DNA from: Candidatus Sumerlaeaceae bacterium
Lineage (GTDB): Bacteria; Sumerlaeota; Sumerlaeia; Sumerlaeales; Sumerlaeaceae
DNA length: 58,786 nucleotides
Direction of reading: 5' to 3'
Assembly: GCA_026418615.1 (NCBI GenBank)
Contig: JAOAAY010000019.1
Coordinates: 1 to 58,786, forward strand
Made by a program: the position numbers and the translations under genes. The notes beneath the pieces were generated by a model. The model ran no database searches. It worked only from the letters and a program-made list of their open reading frames with translations, and was not told the DNA's origin. Positions 1-7,593 of this stretch are shown piece by piece. The stretch's first letter is position 1. Every line of letters begins with the position of its first letter.

Positions 1-84
1 GGCACAAACACCGTGCGGGTCTCCGTCTGGACCGCGGCCAGCGGTGTGGTCATGGCAGACGCCGTGCGTATTGTTCCGCGCTAA
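1..84 (+). CDS. 3' end of a secreted protein, golvesin/Xly-like C-terminus (partial)
   Basis: Reading frame 1 is open from the window edge and stops at TAA 82-84. The visible 27 residues end in VVMADAVRIVPR. A GxYVxADAVRx ending is typical of the golvesin/xanthan-lyase carbohydrate-binding-like domain found at the C-terminus of many secreted proteins. A strong hairpin with a T-rich tail follows 60 bases later, as expected after a real gene end. The rest of the protein lies outside the window, so its overall function cannot be stated. Confidence 0.55.
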   Translation, partial: GTNTVRVSVWTAASGVVMADAVRIVPR

Positions 85-146
85 TCTGATCCTCCACGGT
101 GTGCGCCTTGGCAGTAGGGCGCACCGATGAAGGATTGATTCACCTT

Positions 147-192
147 GCGGCCCTTCGCCCCCTGCGGGCGGAGGGCCGCTTTCTCATTTTTC
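147..192 (+). terminator. Rho-independent terminator after the partial gene
   Basis: A 13-bp stem (147-159 with 167-179, one G-T wobble) and a short loop are followed by TTTCTCATTTTT. It sits directly downstream of the plus-strand gene end at 84. Confidence 0.75.
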
Positions 193-369
193 GCACGCGC
201 GCGGTGGCCAGCCGGAACTTTTACTGGCGTGGCGGTTCGTGCCCCGCAAGTGGCGCCTTGCGTCACGGTGCGACGATGCAGTTCATCCATGAGGCGGCCA
301 CTTATTCGCCCGGCAGGAGGGTGCGGGAGAGTCCGGGACGGGAGCCTTGTCAGAGGCGCAAATTTCGCC

Positions 370-1227
370 TCAATGCGCCGGTGACGATGAGCCGTTGCCG
401 CGGCCGATAACCTCCAACACTAAATCTGGCCGGTCGGTGGTGATGCTATCCACGCCCATCGTAGCCAGCCGGTCTGCCTCCGCCGGATTGTTCACGGTCC
501 AAGCGTGCAACTCCATCCCGGCTGCCCGCACGGCTTGAGCGAACGACTGGTCGAGCCCGCGGAAATGTACATCGAGACCGTCCAGTCCGCGCTCTTTGGC
601 TTGCCTCACCCACTCGTGGGCATGCGCCAGCGGCTTGCTTGTGGCCTCGTCGAAGACCGTGGAGCGCAGCCAGAAAACAGGTTGGTTTGGCATCGCCCGT
701 TTTGCTTGGGACATGACCTCCAGGTTGAAACCAATAAGTGTCACCTGCGTCGCCTTGCCGCTGCGCTCGATGATCTGGCGGATTGGCGCTATTGTTTGCG
801 GCCCGCTCTTGATCTCGATAAACGCCCGGCTGCCTTCGGGCAGGGCCACGAGCACCTCTTCAAGGAAAGGGATCCTCTCGCGAGCAAATTGCGGGCCTTT
901 CCATGAGCCAACATCCAGTTCCCGCAGGCGCGATGCCGAGGTCTCCGCCACCTTCAGCGCGACTCCCGCCGTGCGGGAAGTGTCTTCGTCGTGTATCACG
1001 ACGACTCGACCATCCGCGGACAAATGCACATCCAGTTCCACGGCGTCTGCGCCCGCCTGCCATGCCTGCCGCATGGCGATCATTGTGTTTTCCGGCGCGA
1101 CATGAGAGAAGCCGCGGTGTGCGACCACGAGAGGCTTTGGCAGGGGCGCTCCCCACGAGTTAGACCGGGCGGCGAGGCTCATCAGCAGCACCGCCGCGAA
1201 AGCAGCCCAAGACAATCTGTTTGGCAT
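370..1227 (-). CDS. Glycerophosphodiester phosphodiesterase, secreted
   Basis: A 285-residue GDPD-family TIM-barrel enzyme that hydrolyses deacylated phospholipids to glycerol 3-phosphate and an alcohol. Seen: AHRGFS near residue 37 and PENT near 45 (catalytic His region), VELDVH near 63 and HDE near 77 (metal ligands and second catalytic His), and FIEIKSG. The N-terminus (MPNRLSWAAFAAVLLMSLAARS) is a signal peptide, so it is probably periplasmic. The ATG at 1227 is preferred over one at 1299 because AAGGTGA lies about 10 bases upstream and the signal peptide begins there. No operon partner is evident. Confidence 0.9.
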   Translation of the reverse strand: MPNRLSWAAFAAVLLMSLAARSNSWGAPLPKPLVVAHRGFSHVAPENTMIAMRQAWQAGADAVELDVHLSADGRVVVIHDEDTSRTAGVALKVAETSASRLRELDVGSWKGPQFARERIPFLEEVLVALPEGSRAFIEIKSGPQTIAPIRQIIERSGKATQVTLIGFNLEVMSQAKRAMPNQPVFWLRSTVFDEATSKPLAHAHEWVRQAKERGLDGLDVHFRGLDQSFAQAVRAAGMELHAWTVNNPAEADRLATMGVDSITTDRPDLVLEVIGRGNGSSSPAH

Positions 1228-1341
1228 GAGTGAGTCACCTTGCCCTGCAGGCAGCGGCCGGCGCGCCCCCGATGCAAGCCCAAACCCTGATTGGCTCAAG
1301 GAATCAGTTAGACAGAAATAACCTGACCAGCATCGGAGGTC

Positions 1342-1609
1342 ATGCGTGCGTGGTTTCTTCGCGCATCAACGGGCGCAGCGTCGGCGTGGGACTTGGTCGG
1401 GCGCATGGTTTTGCGCGACAAGGACGCCTTGCGAGTAGACTTGAACCGGGGCGATGACTGCCCCTCGTTGTCACCGGTCGTGGCTGCGGCAGGCTTGCAA
1501 GTACCGGTTCCTACTGATCACAGACCGGTGCTACGGCTGCGGCCTCACTTGGTTTGACCCTGACGGATTTGAGATGCAGCGAGTGCTGGTTGAGAGGAGA
1601 AGCGGCTAA
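1342..1609 (+). pseudogene. Small zinc-ribbon (TFIIB-type) gene, apparently frameshifted
   Basis: ATG 1454 to TAA 1609 encodes 51 residues: RCYGCGLTWFDPDGFE resembles the second half of zf-TFIIB zinc ribbons (CxxCGxxWFDxxELE). The first CxxC is missing in that frame. In the overlapping frame starting at ATG 1342 the sequence reads RGDDCPS and then loses similarity. Removing one T near 1470 (TCGTTGT) would join the frames as CPSCHRSW and give a complete two-CxxC ribbon. This may be a decayed gene, a sequencing error or a short intact ORF. The last four bases overlap the end of the minus-strand epimerase gene. It is the only gene-like content in the 1228-1605 gap. Confidence 0.4.
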
Positions 1610-2679
1610 CCCTCCCGCGCCCATCGCTCCGCGTTCAGGTCGTGCATTTCCTCGAGGAGGTCCCGCAATCCGTAGCGTTGGCGCCACTCGGGGAAGTGCG
1701 ACTGGAACTTGCGCAGGTCGCTGATATACCAGATGTGATCGCCGATGCGGTTGGTCTCGGTGTAGGTCCAGTTGAGGCGGCGGCCCGCGATCTCTTCGCA
1801 CATTTCGATGGCCTCCAGCATGGAGCAGTTGCTGTGGCGGCCGCCGCCGATGTTGTACACCTCGCCGGGGCGCGGCGCCCGGAAGAATGCATCGAAGGCG
1901 GTCACAAGGTCGTGGCTGTGGATATTGTCGCGCACTTGCTTGCCCTTGTAACCGAACACGGTATAGGGGCGGCCGGTACAGACGCACTTCATCAAATAAG
2001 CCAGAAAACCATGCAACTGCGTGCCGGAGTGGTTGGGCCCGGTCAGGCAGCCGCCCCGGAAAGTCCCGGTTTTCATGCCGAAATACCGGCCGTACTCCTG
2101 CACGAGCAGATCGGCGGCGGCTTTGGACGCACCGAACAGCGAATGCTTGGACGCGTCGATGCTCATGTGTTCGTCTATGCCTGCGTGGTACGGGTGGGAG
2201 GGATCAATTTCCCAGCGTTTCTCCTGTTCCACGAGCGGCAGCGTGTTGGGTCTGTCGCCGTAAACCTTATTAGTGGATGTAAAAATGAACACGGCCTCGG
2301 GGCACTGGTGGCGTGCCGCCTCGAGCAAAGTCAGCGTGCCGTTGGCGTTGACCGTGAAGTCCGTGTGGGGGTCGCTGGCGGCCCAGTCGTGTGAGGGCTG
2401 CGCGGCGGTGTGGACAATGAGCACGATTTGGCGTCCGTAGCGGGCGAAGAGCCGCTCCACTCCTTCACGGTCGCGGATGTCCAGCGTTTCGTGACGGTAG
2501 CGCGCGCCCAGCGACGCTTCCAGCCGCTGCCGATTCCAGGCGGTGGAGGCTTCGTCGCCGAAGAACACGCGTCGCATGTCGTTATCCACCCCGACGATGT
2601 CAAAGCCCTGATTGGCAAAATAGGAGCAGGTCTCGGAACCGATCAGGCCGGCGGAGCCTGTGACAACGACGACGGACAT
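1606..2679 (-). CDS. NAD-dependent epimerase/dehydratase, CDP-paratose 2-epimerase-like
   Basis: A 357-residue extended SDR. Seen: the Rossmann motif GSAGLIGS (residues 8-15), [11 protein letters not shown] (90-100), [10 protein letters not shown] (133-142) and [11 protein letters not shown] in the substrate region. The overall pattern is that of the Tyv/CDP-tyvelose epimerase family, which acts on nucleotide-diphospho sugars for surface glycans. The usual catalytic YxxxK is FGASK here (F182, K186). I recall this F variant from bacterial homologues, but the exact substrate is unknown. GAGG five bases upstream supports the start. The gene stands alone between intergenic gaps. Confidence 0.85.
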   Translation of the reverse strand: MSVVVVTGSAGLIGSETCSYFANQGFDIVGVDNDMRRVFFGDEASTAWNRQRLEASLGARYRHETLDIRDREGVERLFARYGRQIVLIVHTAAQPSHDWAASDPHTDFTVNANGTLTLLEAARHQCPEAVFIFTSTNKVYGDRPNTLPLVEQEKRWEIDPSHPYHAGIDEHMSIDASKHSLFGASKAAADLLVQEYGRYFGMKTGTFRGGCLTGPNHSGTQLHGFLAYLMKCVCTGRPYTVFGYKGKQVRDNIHSHDLVTAFDAFFRAPRPGEVYNIGGGRHSNCSMLEAIEMCEEIAGRRLNWTYTETNRIGDHIWYISDLRKFQSHFPEWRQRYGLRDLLEEMHDLNAERWAREG

Positions 2680-2850
2680 AGGAGCCTCGCAATGCCTTTA
2701 CCCGCCATAAGACGGCAGGCGCGTTAGTGGCGGCGCGGTCTTCGCGGAGCGCAGTCCGGCCGCCCTAAACGCACGCAGCGGCTGGCGACCGCCGATGTCA
2801 AGCCGTCCATAGTGGCCGGGGGAATGCGGTGGCGGCTCGAGGCGGGCGAC

Positions 2851-2895
2851 ATCGGGGGATTTCACCGGCACCAGCAGTGCCGGCGAATCCCCGAT
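2851..2895 (-). terminator. Strong hairpin downstream of the phytase-like gene
   Basis: On the minus strand ATCGGGGATT, CCGGCAC, a five-base loop, GTGCCGG and AATCCCCCGAT form a long, nearly perfect stem of about 17 bp. It begins 15 bases after the stop at 2910. There is no T-run, so it may be an mRNA 3'-end stabiliser or a Rho-assisted stop rather than a classical terminator. Confidence 0.5.
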
Positions 2896-2909
2896 CTGAC
2901 GCACGGAGT

Positions 2910-3977
2910 TTAGCGGTTCAGCCCCATTTGTTCGACGATGTCACGCAGCGCAAAAGCGTCCACGCATTTGTCGTCGTGCACGGCAAAGAACGCCCATCCC
3001 TCGAACGGGCTGTCGTCCACGCGTCCGAGCGCGATGCCATCCGTGTTGGCGATGACGGGTTCGCCTGTGAAAGCGCCGAGATGCTGCTTCGTGTCGCGGT
3101 CGAACACCCGGAAGAGCGTGGCACTGGCTCCCTGATCGGAAAGGACAATGACGGCGCTCGTGGATCCGTCGGCGCGCTGCACATCGGCGACGACGATCCC
3201 CTCCGGATCATTCTTGATGATGCCATTGCCAAAGGATTGTCCGGTAAATTTGCCGTCCAGCGTGTACACGAGCACGCTGCGGTCCTTCTCATCGCAGATG
3301 TAAAGAAGTTTCTTATCTTCGTCCGCCACGATGGATTCGACCACATCCAGGCACCCGGGGCCGTCCTTGTCGCCAAAAGCCTTGACAAAGCGGACCTCGG
3401 GCCGGGCGCCGGTGGTCTCCCAGGCGAAATGCTTGACGCGGGCGGTTGCGTCGGGTTTGCCCGCAGTTTCCGTGGTGCCGAGGTCATAATCGTCGGTAAT
3501 GTAAATGCTCCATCCGTCATCCGTTTTGACGGTGGCAATGCCGTACGGTTTCACGAGTTCCTTCGAACCGAACTCAAACACCGGCTTCTCGTCGGGCAGG
3601 GAGAACACCTGCACGCGGTGATTGTCGCGCTCGACGACGAGCAGATACTCTCCAATGACGGAGATGCCATTGGGACGCTTGAATTCGCCAAGGTCATTGC
3701 CCTTCTTGCCCAAGGTTCGGACTTTGTCGCCGGTCACGGCGTTGAGGACTTCGACCGTGTGGTTGGGTTTGGATGTGACATAGAGGAGCGGCTCGTCCCC
3801 CTTGCCCTTCCACAGGGCAAGCGAGTCGATTTCGGTGCCCGGAAACTCGGGCGACCGCCAGACATGTCGCACAGCGGCGGGTGAGGTGGCTGTGTCAGAC
3901 GCGGCCGGCAGCCCGGCTGGCGCAAGAATCGTTAGAAAAGCAGCGAGAATCCGCAGGCGCGGGGAAACAGGGTTCAT
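2910..3977 (-). CDS. Secreted beta-propeller phytase-like protein
   Basis: 355 residues with a signal peptide (LRILAAFLTILAPAGLPAAS). The body carries repeated propeller motifs such as LLVVERDNHRVQVF, IYITDDYDLG, LLYICDEKDRSVLVYTLDG and the C-terminal FEGWAFFAVHDDKCVDAF. These acidic blade motifs resemble the Ca-binding sites of 3-phytase (BPP) proteins, which release phosphate from phytate. The ATG at 3977 opens the signal peptide and has AAGGATGG upstream. The frame stays open further upstream, but that part overlaps the prepilin gene and has no protein-like character. The 46-base gap to the prepilin gene suggests a two-gene operon. Confidence 0.8.
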   Translation of the reverse strand: MNPVSPRLRILAAFLTILAPAGLPAASDTATSPAAVRHVWRSPEFPGTEIDSLALWKGKGDEPLLYVTSKPNHTVEVLNAVTGDKVRTLGKKGNDLGEFKRPNGISVIGEYLLVVERDNHRVQVFSLPDEKPVFEFGSKELVKPYGIATVKTDDGWSIYITDDYDLGTTETAGKPDATARVKHFAWETTGARPEVRFVKAFGDKDGPGCLDVVESIVADEDKKLLYICDEKDRSVLVYTLDGKFTGQSFGNGIIKNDPEGIVVADVQRADGSTSAVIVLSDQGASATLFRVFDRDTKQHLGAFTGEPVIANTDGIALGRVDDSPFEGWAFFAVHDDKCVDAFALRDIVEQMGLNR

Positions 3978-4023
3978 CAACGAGTTCCATCCTTTATCTG
4001 TTTTATCAGGGGTAAGAGTGGTT

Positions 4024-4659
4024 TCAGTGCTTGAAATCGCCGAGGAGTACGCCGTCCACGACATAGTTGCCCGTCTTGAGGGCGCCGCCGGCGCGGTAGA
4101 TGTCGCCGTTGCTGATGGTGCCATTCGTCGGATCGTAATTGATGCAGACGGTCGTGTAAGGGAACTGGTCGTTGCCGCTGGTGTCGTCGGCCTGATTGGG
4201 CGGATTGACATCCGTGCCGACGGAGATGAGCAGCCAAGCCTGAACCTTGGGGAAACCCGTGTTGCTGACCCAGCCGCCCCAGCCGTCGTTGTCGGCACCG
4301 GAGCCCAGTTCAAAGAAAGTGGCGGCGTTGCTCGAGTTGGGCACCATTTGTTGCTGGAAGACATCGCGTGCGAGAGAGGACAGATAAGCCATAGGCGTCG
4401 TGAGCCGCTTCAGGCCGTCTTGGTTGTTGTTCCCGATCGTGTTGTCCGAATCGCATGTGTACGAGTTCCAGTCCACGGAGTAAGCCTCCATGGCGGTGGC
4501 GATGGAGCGCATGTCGGCTTTGGTGCGCGAGACCTTCGACCGGGTCTGGGCCTCGAGGAAGTTGGGGACGGCGATGGCCGCGAGAATGGCGATGATGGCC
4601 ACGACGATGAGCAATTCAATAAGGGTGAAACCGCGGGTTGCCCTGCGAGGTTGACACAT
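4024..4659 (-). CDS. Prepilin-type (type II secretion/pseudopilin-like) protein
   Basis: 211 residues. A class III signal, RG/FTLIE with cleavage after G10 and Glu at mature position 5, is followed by a hydrophobic helix (LLIVVAIIAILAAIAVPNF) and EAQTRSKVSRTKADMRSIATAMEAY. This is the pseudopilin GspG-like or TIGR02532-type N-terminus. The C-terminal half has low-complexity loops and no clear domain. A prepilin peptidase would process it and it would join a pilus or type II pseudopilus; none of those other genes are in the window. AAGGAGTG upstream is a strong ribosome binding site. Many such proteins are encoded singly in candidate-phylum genomes. Confidence 0.85.
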   Translation of the reverse strand: MCQPRRATRGFTLIELLIVVAIIAILAAIAVPNFLEAQTRSKVSRTKADMRSIATAMEAYSVDWNSYTCDSDNTIGNNNQDGLKRLTTPMAYLSSLARDVFQQQMVPNSSNAATFFELGSGADNDGWGGWVSNTGFPKVQAWLLISVGTDVNPPNQADDTSGNDQFPYTTVCINYDPTNGTISNGDIYRAGGALKTGNYVVDGVLLGDFKH

Positions 4660-4706
4660 TTCCGAACACTCCTTGTAATTTGTTAATATGGCATCATTGA
4701 CAAATC

Positions 4707-4746
4707 GCCGCCGGCCGGCGTGATGCGATCCACGCTGGCCGGCGGC
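4707..4746 (-). terminator. Hairpin after secreted propeller gene
   Basis: A 16-bp GC-rich stem with one mismatch (4707-4722 with 4731-4746) and an 8-base loop lies 62 bases past the stop at 4809. On the minus strand it is followed by GATTTGTC, a weak T-tract, so it is a plausible terminator separating the gene from the prepilin gene. Confidence 0.45.
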
Positions 4747-4808
4747 CTTCGGCCGGGGCGGCGAGCCGCCGCAGGCCGGTTGGCGGGTGAATGGGCGGGG
4801 GAAATCTG

Positions 4809-5990
4809 TTATTCGAACAGCGTCCAGTCGGTCACGCCGGCCATCGGCGTGGCAGGAGCCTGAATGCGGAAAATGCCGTCGCCACCGTTATTATCGTTGG
4901 ACACATAGAGGTAGTGATCGGTCGTGCCCGTCCCGACAAGGAAGGCGAGAGAGAAATTATTATTGTACAGCAGGCCGGTGCCGCCGAGGCCGCCAACCTG
5001 CGTCGCGGTCTGCGCTTCCGTGATGTAAATCTGGGCCGTGCCGGTGCCGCCGGGGATGCGGACGATAAAATCGCCCGCAGCGATCGGTGTGCAGAAGTCC
5101 TTGTCGGCCAGCAGATAAACATCGTTATTGCGGTGGTCCACCTCGATGTTGCCGGTGCCGTAACCAAAATCCGTGATACCCGACGCCACGAGGTCGGCGG
5201 CGATGGAGGCGCCGGTCTTGATCACGCTGAAGGTGCCCGCCGGGAGCGTGAGGCGTCCGATGCTGTCCGAGACGCCGGCCGCGCCGCTATCCACGACCAA
5301 GAGGTGGCCGTCCTTGTCGGCTGCAAGACCGCTGAGCGCCTGCGTCCCGCCGAAAACACCTGAGAGCGAGTAGGTTGCTGACGGAAGTTGGGTGATACCC
5401 TGCGGGGCCGTACCGTTGAACGCCACGATGCGGTCGGCCGGGGCTCCGAAAGCCTGACGCTGGAGGACATAAACCGTCGTGCCAATGCATTCGATGTCCA
5501 CGGTACCATCCATCACATTGCCTGCGCTTGTCCCGCCCGCGATGACTTCCACATTGGTCGTGTTCATATCGAACCGGATCAGGTACGCCTGGCTGGGGCC
5601 TGACGGATCAATCGCGATGAAGGCATTGCCGTTGGTCGGCGAGACAGCCATGCCGCGCAAAACTTGGTTAACTGCGGTGCCGCCGACGGCCGCGATGGCC
5701 GCCTCGGCGTCGTTGCCCGTGCCGCGCGAGGCGAAACCGGACACGCCGGGGGTGATCCGGATGATGGAGTCGCCGTCGCTATCATCCGTGTCCCCGCCAT
5801 TCCAGAAAACAATTCGAGCCGGTGTGACTGAGCGGTCGGCCGCCAGGTTTCCCGCGTCGCCGTCCACGATGGGGTCGCCGAAAGCGGCAATTTGAGGCTG
5901 CGTGAGCACAACCTGTGCCGTGGGCTGTGCCGTCACTTGGGCGGCCGCGGCCGCGACGATGCAAGCCACAATGGTTCGCTTCATGTTCAT
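4809..5990 (-). CDS. Secreted propeller-like protein of unknown function (paralogue of the gene at 26739)
   Basis: 393 residues with a signal peptide (MNMKRTIVACIVAAAAAQVTA). The rest is rich in Gly, Thr and Asp with repeated blade-like stretches: IVFWNGGDTDD, NAFIAIDPSG, VYVLQRQ, HLLVVDSG, DVYLLADKD and HYLYVSNDNNGGDGIFRI. It ends in MAGVTDWTLFE. The second secreted propeller in the window ends in AAVGDWSIY, so a short DW(S/T)(I/L)(F/Y) tail seems shared. No catalytic residues are recognisable. A role on the cell surface or in binding is inference. Confidence 0.75.
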   Translation of the reverse strand: MNMKRTIVACIVAAAAAQVTAQPTAQVVLTQPQIAAFGDPIVDGDAGNLAADRSVTPARIVFWNGGDTDDSDGDSIIRITPGVSGFASRGTGNDAEAAIAAVGGTAVNQVLRGMAVSPTNGNAFIAIDPSGPSQAYLIRFDMNTTNVEVIAGGTSAGNVMDGTVDIECIGTTVYVLQRQAFGAPADRIVAFNGTAPQGITQLPSATYSLSGVFGGTQALSGLAADKDGHLLVVDSGAAGVSDSIGRLTLPAGTFSVIKTGASIAADLVASGITDFGYGTGNIEVDHRNNDVYLLADKDFCTPIAAGDFIVRIPGGTGTAQIYITEAQTATQVGGLGGTGLLYNNNFSLAFLVGTGTTDHYLYVSNDNNGGDGIFRIQAPATPMAGVTDWTLFE

Positions 5991-6144
5991 GGGTAATCCT
6001 TTCGAGACTTAACTGTTGTGAAGAGCGCGCGTAGCCATGGCACGAGGAGACCCCGGCGGACAAAAGACAGGTTGGTGGCTTGCATGTGACGCGCGTGTGG
6101 CGCTTTGGTGACAGAGGCATGACGCGAGGAACATTCCAAGCATG

Positions 6145-6160
6145 CCGCGGCATGCCGCGG
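6145..6160. repeat. 16-nt perfect palindrome
   Basis: CCGCGGCATGCCGCGG reads identically on both strands. It lies between the wzt-like stop and the propeller gene start. It could be part of a transcription stop for the wzt-like gene or a protein site; nothing decides between these. Confidence 0.5.
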
Positions 6161-6184
6161 GGAGCCGGGGTGATGTTGCGCGAT

Positions 6185-7426
6185 TCAGGCTATTTCAAAG
6201 CGCACGGGGATCTCGGCGCAATAGACCGGCTGGGCCGTGTAGGGCATGTCCACCTGAAACTCGACCGAGACGCGCGGGCTGACCGGGGTTTGCGGCGTGC
6301 TTCGCGTAACTAACTGCAACGATAGTCCGTAACGCCCGCGGTAGAGCAGCAGCGGTTCAAATGTCAGTGTTGCCTGAGCGCTTTCCGGTCCGAACGGGGG
6401 CAGGATCATGCCACGCTCGGAGGCGAAAAACTCGTCCACAACCGCCCCAGTGTCGTGGGTTATGGTGACCATCAGGTCGGGGTCAGGAATCCTTTGCCGC
6501 GCCGTCACGCGCGCGCGCACGCGCAGACAACCGTTGGTGGCATATTTTTCCGGGGTGCGCCCGGTGCCATCATCCAAGGCCGGGGGGGCGATGTACGCCG
6601 CCGGATCAGCGACGGTGCCGTCGTCTTGACCCTGTTTGTCCGGTTGAAGCCCTTCGATCCGCCGGTTGAGAAAAGCGCGGTAGTCGCGCAAGACTTCTTC
6701 CGACGGCCCCTCAGCCCGCACCCGCCCGGCATCCAGCCATATCGAGCGGCGGCACAACTGCTGCACGACATTCACGACATGGGAGACGACGATCATGGCT
6801 TTGCCCTGCTCGGCAAAGGCCAGAAGCCGGCGTGCGCTTTGCGCCTGAAACTCGGCATCGCCGACGGCCAGCACCTCGTCGAGCAGGATGACATCGGGGT
6901 CCACATTGACGGCCAGCGAGAAACCGAGGCGCGTGAGCATCCCTGCGGAATAGTACCGCACGGGAGTTTCCAGATATTCCGGATCAACGCCGCTGAACGA
7001 CACAATGTCGCCGAGGCGCGCGCGCAACTCGTCGCGTGCAATTCCCAGCAGCGAGGCGCCGAGAAAAAGATTTTCATAGCCCGTCAGGTTCGGATGGAAG
7101 CCCACCGAGACATCCAGCAGTGCGCCCACGCGCGCCGGGCGGCGGATCTCACCGGCTGTCGGCTGCGAGATGCCGCTGATGAGCCGCAACAGGGTCGTTT
7201 TGCCGGATCCGTTCACCCCTACAATCCCGACCATCTCGCCGTGGGCGACATCGAACGACACATCGCGAAGAGCCCAGAGTTCCTCGCGGCCGGCGCGCGC
7301 CATCACGCGGTACAGAAAAAACGCGGACGCCCGCCCCACGCTTCCGGTTTCCACAAGAAAGCGCTTGGACACGCCCCGCACTTCGACACTGTTGCGAGGG
7401 TCGGCCGGAGTCTGCACGGGTTTCAT
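6185..7426 (-). CDS. ABC transporter ATPase for polysaccharide export, Wzt/TagH-like
   Basis: 413 residues. The nucleotide-binding domain (about 1-245) has Walker A GVNGSGKTT, an atypical signature YYSAGMLTRLGFS as in polysaccharide exporters, Walker B VILLDEVLAVGD and a switch His in VVSHVVN. The C-terminal part (about 270-413) is a beta-rich Wzt C-terminal-like domain, which in O-antigen exporters recognises the finished glycan. The ATG at 7426 begins a typical N-terminus; the longer open frame upstream lacks protein character. The partner permease (Wzm/TagG) is not adjacent and not in the window, so it must be encoded elsewhere. The gene is divergent from the GHL10 gene. Confidence 0.88.
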   Translation of the reverse strand: MKPVQTPADPRNSVEVRGVSKRFLVETGSVGRASAFFLYRVMARAGREELWALRDVSFDVAHGEMVGIVGVNGSGKTTLLRLISGISQPTAGEIRRPARVGALLDVSVGFHPNLTGYENLFLGASLLGIARDELRARLGDIVSFSGVDPEYLETPVRYYSAGMLTRLGFSLAVNVDPDVILLDEVLAVGDAEFQAQSARRLLAFAEQGKAMIVVSHVVNVVQQLCRRSIWLDAGRVRAEGPSEEVLRDYRAFLNRRIEGLQPDKQGQDDGTVADPAAYIAPPALDDGTGRTPEKYATNGCLRVRARVTARQRIPDPDLMVTITHDTGAVVDEFFASERGMILPPFGPESAQATLTFEPLLLYRGRYGLSLQLVTRSTPQTPVSPRVSVEFQVDMPYTAQPVYCAEIPVRFEIA

Positions 7427-7593
7427 GTTCGGGATTCGGCCATCCGCCGCACGCGTTCGCAAGCGCCTTGGCTGGCGTCCTTCGGGGGCGGGAGCCGCTT
7501 TGCGGAAAACGCTGGCGCGTGCGGTCAGATTTGTGAGAAACAGACAGTCCCGGTTCCCGCTGGCACAATGCCCTGTGGGATGGAGAACGCCCA

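Noticed and set aside
2698..2904. 68-codon frame between epimerase and phytase-like genes
   Set aside because: Composition is Pro/Arg-rich with no recognisable motif, and its 5' half overlaps the strong hairpin.
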